From Steroidobacter sp. (GTDB lineage: Bacteria > Pseudomonadota > Gammaproteobacteria > Steroidobacterales > Steroidobacteraceae), in contig NZ_JAEUPY010000838.1 in NCBI RefSeq assembly GCF_016790065.1, positions 1 through 35,494 on the forward strand: a stretch of DNA of 35,494 nucleotides. Direction: 5' to 3'. The translations under genes were made by a program, and so were the position numbers. A model generated the notes under the pieces. It did no database searches. It was not told the origin of the DNA and saw only the letters and a list, made by a program, of their open reading frames with translations. Position 1 is the stretch's first letter. The number at the start of each line of letters is the position of its first letter. This document shows, in pieces, positions 30,990 through 35,494 of the stretch.

Positions 30990-31921
30990 GGCTTGATCTC
31001 GACGCCGCTCTGTTGCGGCTCATACAAAATCTGCGACGGGTTTTCCTGCAGGCTGCGCGACAGATCGCGGAATTCGCGCGCTGCCTGGCGCGTCTCACGC
31101 ATCAGCCGTTCCAGCTCGAACAAGCCCTGCTCGGTGAAATTGCCCAACTGCACTTCGCTCTTTTGAGTGAAGCGATCGACGCGCGACGACGCTTCGGCGA
31201 GATTGTTGGCGATGTCGTTCATGCGAGCCAGAGCGGTCTGCACTTCCGGCCGGGCGTCGTTGGTCATGCCCCGCAACGATTCAGCGGCGCCGTGCAGCTC
31301 GACCACCGTGGAGCGCAACTCCGTGACCAGCTGCTGCACGTCCTTGGCGGTTTTCGGCATGCTGACCATGGTGTCTCGCATGCCCTTGATGGACTCGGCG
31401 ATGCCATTGAGATTGTCATCCGACACCACGCGCGAAATGCGTTCCAGCAAGGTGTTCGCCCGTCCCATCATTTCCGGCAAGCTGGCCAGGAACGCATCGA
31501 AGTCCGACTCGACCGCTTCGATCACTGGATACTGCGAGCCTTGCTGGAGCGGCGCGTTGCGGTCCACGTCGGACGCTTCTTTCAAGTTCACATACAGCAG
31601 ACCGGTGACGCCCTGCAGGCCGAGGCTGGCGCGCGTCGCTGCGGAGATGGGTGCGGTCTGGTCGACTTCGACCACCACGTGCACGCGAGTGGCATTGCTG
31701 GAGTCGATGGCGAGCCGGCGCACGCGGCCGACATCGACGCCGAGGAAACGCACCGGGCTGCCGCGATCCAGGCCGCTGACCGAGCCGGTGAAATAAATCT
31801 CGTAACGTTTGTATTCACGGCCGTCGTTGGCGTCCGTGTACCAGAGCACAAAGCCCACCCCCATGGCGATCACCAGCAGGATGAAGGCACCGACCGCAAC
31901 GTAATGAGCGTCTCTTTCCAT
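30986..31921 (-). CDS. MCE (MlaD-family) substrate-binding protein
   Basis: 311 residues. An N-terminal anchor at about 8-28 (YVAVGAFILLVIAMGVGFVL) is followed by an MCE domain at about 38-115 (YEIYFTGSVSGLDRGSPVRF, LGVDVGRVRRLAID, GLQGVTGLLYVNL). A long helical C-terminal part (about 130-300) with repeated charged heptads should form a periplasmic coiled coil, longer than in E. coli MlaD. MCE proteins form hexameric tunnels that pass phospholipids between inner membrane and outer-membrane partners. It is the third gene of the operon, 6 nt after the ATPase gene. Confidence 0.92.
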   Translation of the reverse strand: MERDAHYVAVGAFILLVIAMGVGFVLWYTDANDGREYKRYEIYFTGSVSGLDRGSPVRFLGVDVGRVRRLAIDSSNATRVHVVVEVDQTAPISAATRASLGLQGVTGLLYVNLKEASDVDRNAPLQQGSQYPVIEAVESDFDAFLASLPEMMGRANTLLERISRVVSDDNLNGIAESIKGMRDTMVSMPKTAKDVQQLVTELRSTVVELHGAAESLRGMTNDARPEVQTALARMNDIANNLAEASSRVDRFTQKSEVQLGNFTEQGLFELERLMRETRQAAREFRDLSRSLQENPSQILYEPQQSGVEIKP

Positions 31922-31927
31922 GGCGGG

Positions 31928-32755
31928 TTACCGAGCGCGCTCGCTGGATCCGGGGGCAGGGTCGCCGGCAGCAGCCGCCTGCGCCGCGCGCGACCGCGGG
32001 CCGTGGAAGTACTCCTGAATCCACGGATGTGGGTTATTCATGATGCCGTCGAGCGTATCGACCACGATTTTTCTGTCAACCAGCACCGCTACTCGATTAC
32101 AGGTGGCCAGCAGCGTATCCAGGTCGTGGGTGATCATCACGATGGTCAGTCTCAGGCCGCGATGCAGATAGGTCACCAGCTCATCGAAGCTGGCGGCGGA
32201 AATGGGATCCAGCCCGGCGGTGGGCTCGTCGAGGAACAACAAGGCGGGATCCAGGGCCAGGGAGCGAGCCAGCGCGGCCCGCTTCACCATGCCGCCGGAC
32301 AGCTGCGAGGGCAGCTTGGCGCCCGCATCCACCGGCAACCCGACCATGCGCAGCCTCAATTCGGTCAGCGCTTCCAACGCAGCCGGCGACGCGTCGAAGT
32401 ACTCGCGGATGGGCAGTTGAATGTTTTCTGCCACGCTTAGCGAACTGAACAGCGCGCCGTGCTGGAAGGTCACGCCGTAACGCCGTTTGACGGACAGCAG
32501 TTCCGCCTCGCTCATCTGGGTGATGTCGCGGCCTTCGATCAACACTTGCCCGGACGAGGGCCGTTGCAGACCGAGCATGGTCCGGAGCAACACCGACTTG
32601 CCGCTGCCCGAACCGCCGACGATGCCGAGCACTTCGCCGGGCATCACGTCGATATTGACCCCGTCATGCACGACCTGTTTGCCGAAACGGTTGACGAGGT
32701 TGCGCACCGAGATGATGGGCCCCTCTTGATTCGAGTTTGGCTGGTCCGTGCTCAT
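31928..32755 (-). CDS. MlaF-type lipid ABC transporter ATPase
   Basis: 275 residues. Walker A is GGSGSGKSVLL (about 47-57), the Q-loop is VTFQHGALFSSLSV, the signature is LSGGMVKRA (152-160), and Walker B with following D-loop is ALLFLDEPTAGLDP (171-184). The H-loop is in IVMITHDLD. This is the ATPase of an MCE-type phospholipid transporter. The C-terminus (GPRSRAAQAAAAGDPAPGS) is low complexity. It starts 2 nt after the permease stop and precedes the MCE gene by 6 nt. Confidence 0.94.
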   Translation of the reverse strand: MSTDQPNSNQEGPIISVRNLVNRFGKQVVHDGVNIDVMPGEVLGIVGGSGSGKSVLLRTMLGLQRPSSGQVLIEGRDITQMSEAELLSVKRRYGVTFQHGALFSSLSVAENIQLPIREYFDASPAALEALTELRLRMVGLPVDAGAKLPSQLSGGMVKRAALARSLALDPALLFLDEPTAGLDPISAASFDELVTYLHRGLRLTIVMITHDLDTLLATCNRVAVLVDRKIVVDTLDGIMNNPHPWIQEYFHGPRSRAAQAAAAGDPAPGSSERAR

Positions 32756-32757
32756 GC

Positions 32758-33864
32758 TCAGAAATCCAGCTCCACGAATACCACCGCGAAAATCGCGTCG
32801 GCGAAGATCACCAGGAAGATCGACTGCACCACGGCGACGGTGGTGAGACGACCCAGCTCGCGCGATGAATCTCGCACCTGCATGCCGCGATACGTGCCGA
32901 CCAGCGCGATCAACAACGCGAACACCGGCGCCTTGATCAAACCCGCCCAGAAGGTAGTGGGCGACAGCGCGTCTTGCACCCGAGGAATGAACTGTTCCAG
33001 TGAGATGTCCAACAGCATCGACGACAGCAACGCGCCGCCGGCCAACCCCATGGCGTCAGCGATGACAGTCAGCAGCGGCAACGCAATCAGCAGGCCGATC
33101 AGCCGCGGCACCACCAGCACTTCATAAAAATCCACCCCCATGGATTGGAGCGCGTCGATCTCGTCATTGAGCCGCATCACGCCGATCTCGGCGGCGAAGG
33201 CACTGCCGGAACGGCCGGCGACGATGATGGACGTGAGCAGCACGCCCATTTCACGCAGCACCGAGATCGCCACCAGATCGACGGTGAAAATCTCCGCACC
33301 GAACTGTTGGAGCTGTTGCGCGCCCAAGTACGCCACGATGACGCTGATCAGGAATGCGATCAGCGACACGATGGGAATGGCCTGGATGCCCGTCTCATAG
33401 ACATGCCGGGCGATCGACGGCAGCCGCAGGTGATGAAGGCTGCGCATGGCGCGTAACGCGGTCATGCTGATGCGGCCGAAGAAGCCGACGGCATCTCGCG
33501 TCTGCTTAGCGTGCTGTACCGAGGTGCGGCCGATCCAAACGATGGCGTCGCGCAGCGTTCCGCCGCCGCTCGGCGTGGCGGGCTTGCCGGCATTCTTCTG
33601 GAGCAACTCGTCGAGGAAGGCGAAGTGCGGCGGCGGCTCGCCCACCACCTCGAACTGCCCGCCCTTGCCGTGCTCCAGCCAGTTGCGCAGCAGCCAGGCG
33701 CCGGACAAATCCAATGTTTCGATGCCGCTGAAATCCAGCCGGGTGTGCCCTTCGGCACTGAGTTGCGCCAGCGTGCTTTCGATCTCGCGAACATTGTCGA
33801 TGCACCAGGCGCCGCGGAGTCGCAGCGTCTGCCCATCGCCAGAGGGTTCCGATTCGAATAACAC
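32758..33864 (-). CDS. MlaE-family permease with N-terminal STAS-like domain
   Basis: 368 residues from a GTG at 33864 that lacks a ribosome site, so the start is uncertain. Residues 1 to about 100 form a STAS/MlaB-like fold (LDFSGIETLDLSGAWLLRN). Residues about 150-368 are the MlaE permease: IPIVSLIAFLISVIVAYLG, the conserved ISVLREMGVLLTSIIVAGRSG block, and several membrane segments ending FADAIFAVVFVELDF. It forms the membrane part of the phospholipid ABC transporter. Fusion with STAS makes a separate mlaB gene unnecessary; none is present. It is the first gene of a four-gene minus-strand operon, divergent from the MscS channel. Confidence 0.92.
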   Translation of the reverse strand: MLFESEPSGDGQTLRLRGAWCIDNVREIESTLAQLSAEGHTRLDFSGIETLDLSGAWLLRNWLEHGKGGQFEVVGEPPPHFAFLDELLQKNAGKPATPSGGGTLRDAIVWIGRTSVQHAKQTRDAVGFFGRISMTALRAMRSLHHLRLPSIARHVYETGIQAIPIVSLIAFLISVIVAYLGAQQLQQFGAEIFTVDLVAISVLREMGVLLTSIIVAGRSGSAFAAEIGVMRLNDEIDALQSMGVDFYEVLVVPRLIGLLIALPLLTVIADAMGLAGGALLSSMLLDISLEQFIPRVQDALSPTTFWAGLIKAPVFALLIALVGTYRGMQVRDSSRELGRLTTVAVVQSIFLVIFADAIFAVVFVELDF

Positions 33865-33985
33865 CGGAGGCTTTACCGTCGCTCAGTGGAGACGCGCGCA
33901 AGATTAACAGAACTGCAAGGCCGCCTTCAGACCTGGGGCGCATCGCGTTATCCTCGACCCTCCTAACTGTTGAGCCGGATCTGCG

Positions 33986-35107
33986 ATGAACGAGGTCGAG
34001 CGTTTGGTCGATGCCACTTATCTGGGCAACACCTTGTGGCAGTGGACGGTGGCCGCCAGCATCGCAGTGGGCGTTTTTTTCCTGCTGCTGCTGATCCGCC
34101 GCGCCATTCGTACACGGTACGAAGCACTGGCCGCGACGCCGGAGGTGGAGTTTCTAGAGCTGCCCTTCAAAGTCGCCGCCCGCACCACGGTGCTGACCAT
34201 CACGGTGGCCTCGCTGTTCGTCGGTGCGCAATGGCTGACCCTGCCGCCGTCAGTGAACAAGGCCTTGGTCACCCTGGTCACCATCAACATCTTCTGGCAG
34301 ATCGGGCTGTGGGCCACCATCGCCGTGATCGCGGGCCTGGAACGTAAGCAACGCGCCACGCTCGCGACCGATGCGGCTGCAGCCAGCTCGCTCGGCGTCA
34401 TCGGCTTCCTGGCACGCGCCACCATCTGGTCGTTCGTGCTGTTGCTGACCCTGGACAACCTGGGGATTCAGATCAAACCGCTGCTGGCCGGCTTGGGTAT
34501 CGGCGGTATCGCGGTGGCATTGGCGGCGCAGAACATTCTGGGCGACCTGTTCGCGTCGCTGTCGATCACGCTGGATCGGCCGTTCGTGGTCGGCGACTCG
34601 CTGCAAGTGGACGAGTTCAACGGCACGGTTGAATACATCGGCGTGAAGAGCACTCGTCTGCGCAGCGTGAACGGCGAGCAGATCATCATGCCGAACGCCA
34701 ATCTGCTCAGCAGCCGCGTTCGTAACAACTCGCGCATGAACACGCGCCGGGTGGTGATCAATCTGAGCATCGATCAACAGACCGAATTGGAAAAGTTGCA
34801 GGCCATTCCGGTCAAGCTGCGCGAGTTGATCGAATCGCATCAGCCCATTCGCTTCGACCGCGCGCACTTCAACAAGATCGGCGCGTCCTCATTCGACTTC
34901 GAAGCCGTGTACATCGTGCTGACGCCGGACTACGCCAAGCACATGGAAATCCTGCAGGACATCAATCTGCGGCTGGTGGAATGGTTCAGAAAGGAAGCGA
35001 TCACGCTGTCGACGCCCCAACGCGTCTACTACGTGGATCAGCAGCCGCACACCGTGCAGTCGAGCCTGGTGAGCGAGAAGACGCTGCCAGCGTCGAGAGA
35101 CAGCTGA
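33986..35107 (+). CDS. MscS family mechanosensitive ion channel
   Basis: 373 residues. Three or four hydrophobic segments at about 20-150 (SIAVGVFFLLLLIR, TVLTITVASLFVGAQWL, IFWQIGLWATIAVIAGL, FVLLLTLDNLG) are followed by the pore helix and signature GLGIGGIAVALAAQNILGD (about 169-187). The beta domain is in DRPFVVGDSLQVDEFNGTVEYIG (landmark) and IIMPNANLLSSRVRN. The channel opens under membrane tension to release solutes on osmotic down-shift. The ATG at 33986 lacks a strong ribosome site. It is divergent from the MCE operon (121-nt gap) and ends 10 nt from the convergent trehalose-phosphate synthase gene, which links the pair to osmotic stress. Confidence 0.94.
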   Translation: MNEVERLVDATYLGNTLWQWTVAASIAVGVFFLLLLIRRAIRTRYEALAATPEVEFLELPFKVAARTTVLTITVASLFVGAQWLTLPPSVNKALVTLVTINIFWQIGLWATIAVIAGLERKQRATLATDAAAASSLGVIGFLARATIWSFVLLLTLDNLGIQIKPLLAGLGIGGIAVALAAQNILGDLFASLSITLDRPFVVGDSLQVDEFNGTVEYIGVKSTRLRSVNGEQIIMPNANLLSSRVRNNSRMNTRRVVINLSIDQQTELEKLQAIPVKLRELIESHQPIRFDRAHFNKIGASSFDFEAVYIVLTPDYAKHMEILQDINLRLVEWFRKEAITLSTPQRVYYVDQQPHTVQSSLVSEKTLPASRDS

Positions 35108-35117
35108 GCTACTGAAC

Positions 35118-35494
35118 TTACTTGGCGCTGCCGATGGCGCGGACGCGGTTCTCTGCAGCTTGCGTCTGCTCCAGCGCTTCCATGAAGCGTCGCGTCCAGG
35201 CAGCGATGTCGTTACGCCGAAGCACTTTCATCATGTCGGCGTGACGCTCGCGACGTTCGTTGAGCGGCATCGACAATGCAGCCTGCATCGCATGACTGAC
35301 CCCGCGCACGTCGTAGGGATTCACTAGTAACGCGGCCGTTAGTTCACGCGCTGCGCCGGCCAGGTTCGACAAGATCAATACACCTGGATCGGCCGGATCC
35401 TGCGCGGCCACGAATTCTTTGGCCACCAGGTTCATGCCATCGCGCAACGGCGTCACCAAGCCGACCTTGGCGGCGCGAATGAAGCCCATCAAGG
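35118..35494 (-). CDS. otsA: Trehalose-6-phosphate synthase, C-terminal part (5' outside window)
   Basis: The last 125 residues or so of a GT20 glycosyltransferase run from the window's right edge to the TAA at 35118. Diagnostic blocks are VGLVTPLRDGMNLVAKEFV, AAQDPADPGVLILSNLAG, and LLVNPYDVRGVSHAMQAAL, which form the UDP-glucose-binding C-terminal half of OtsA. The enzyme makes trehalose-6-phosphate from UDP-glucose and glucose-6-phosphate for osmoprotection. The N-terminal catalytic residues lie outside the window. The tail after RHADMMKVLRRNDIAAWTRRF is short, so no phosphatase domain is fused at the C-terminus. Confidence 0.93.
   Translation of the reverse strand, partial: LMGFIRAAKVGLVTPLRDGMNLVAKEFVAAQDPADPGVLILSNLAGAARELTAALLVNPYDVRGVSHAMQAALSMPLNERRERHADMMKVLRRNDIAAWTRRFMEALEQTQAAENRVRAIGSAK

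Noticed and set aside
30866-32440. Plus-strand open frame of 524 codons across the MCE genes
   Set aside because: It spans three well-supported minus-strand genes and is rich in His, Gln and Arg, as expected for an antisense shadow.
1-35494. CRISPR arrays, tRNA/rRNA genes, insertion sequences, prophage or integron signals
   Set aside because: No regularly spaced repeats, no cloverleaf or rRNA-like stretch and no transposase or integrase motifs were seen in reading through the window.

Overview
The window is GC-rich, gene-dense bacterial chromosome. Most genes carry proteobacterial signatures: RdgC, a TrhO-type rhodanese, RsgA, an MCE/Mla lipid transporter, lipoproteins with DUF4136 and PqiC-like folds, and a predicted outer-membrane beta-barrel. 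I infer a gammaproteobacterium, possibly near Steroidobacteraceae/Xanthomonadales. That placement comes from gene content and family resemblance, not from any search. I see no rRNA, tRNA, CRISPR array, transposase, integrase or phage gene. No gap between genes exceeds 300 bases.

Layout, left to right. (1) 1-6815: a surface pair, the 3' part of a large DUF11/SdrD-B/beta-barrel protein overlapping by 4 nt a secreted SdrD-B/DUF11 protein. (2) 6873-11143: a DUF1330 protein, a convergent methyltransferase, a fused TrhO rhodanese/RluA pseudouridine synthase, and rsgA behind a structured leader. (3) 11144-15840, minus strand: a seven-gene, tightly coupled envelope-stress-like operon of two LiaF-related membrane proteins, a LytS-type kinase, a LytTR regulator, a DUF4342 protein, an M15-type peptidase and a DUF4136 lipoprotein. 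(4) 16071-21653: a hypothetical lipoprotein, rdgC, a divergent QueA paralogue coupled to an SDR, an XRE-cupin regulator, and a zinc-independent MDR oxidoreductase. (5) 21771-25294: a DUF3617 protein, a LigD polymerase-domain protein without a ligase, a tandem-CAP secreted protein coupled to a DUF3565 protein, and a Gly-rich exported protein. (6) 25430-28163: an S8 protease divergent from an ECF sigma/anti-sigma pair with a visible ECF-type promoter. (7) 28220-30280: a phospholipase D-like membrane protein whose 3' end is overlapped antisense by a secreted thermonuclease. (8) 30312-33864: an MCE transporter operon (STAS-permease, ATPase, MCE protein, PqiC-like lipoprotein). (9) 33986-35107: an MscS channel. 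(10) The 3' part of trehalose-6-phosphate synthase at the right edge.

The shared theme is the cell envelope: surface proteins, wall or envelope stress sensing, phospholipid transport and metabolism, and osmotic protection (MscS, OtsA). Genes are tightly packed. ATGA-type overlaps are frequent within operons, and several convergent genes end within 0-10 bases of each other or overlap. The most unusual items are the TrhO-RluA fusion, the LiaF/LytS/LytTR/DUF4342/M15 operon, the barrel-plus-DUF11 surface pair, the stand-alone LigD polymerase domain, and the antisense overprinted tail of the thermonuclease.
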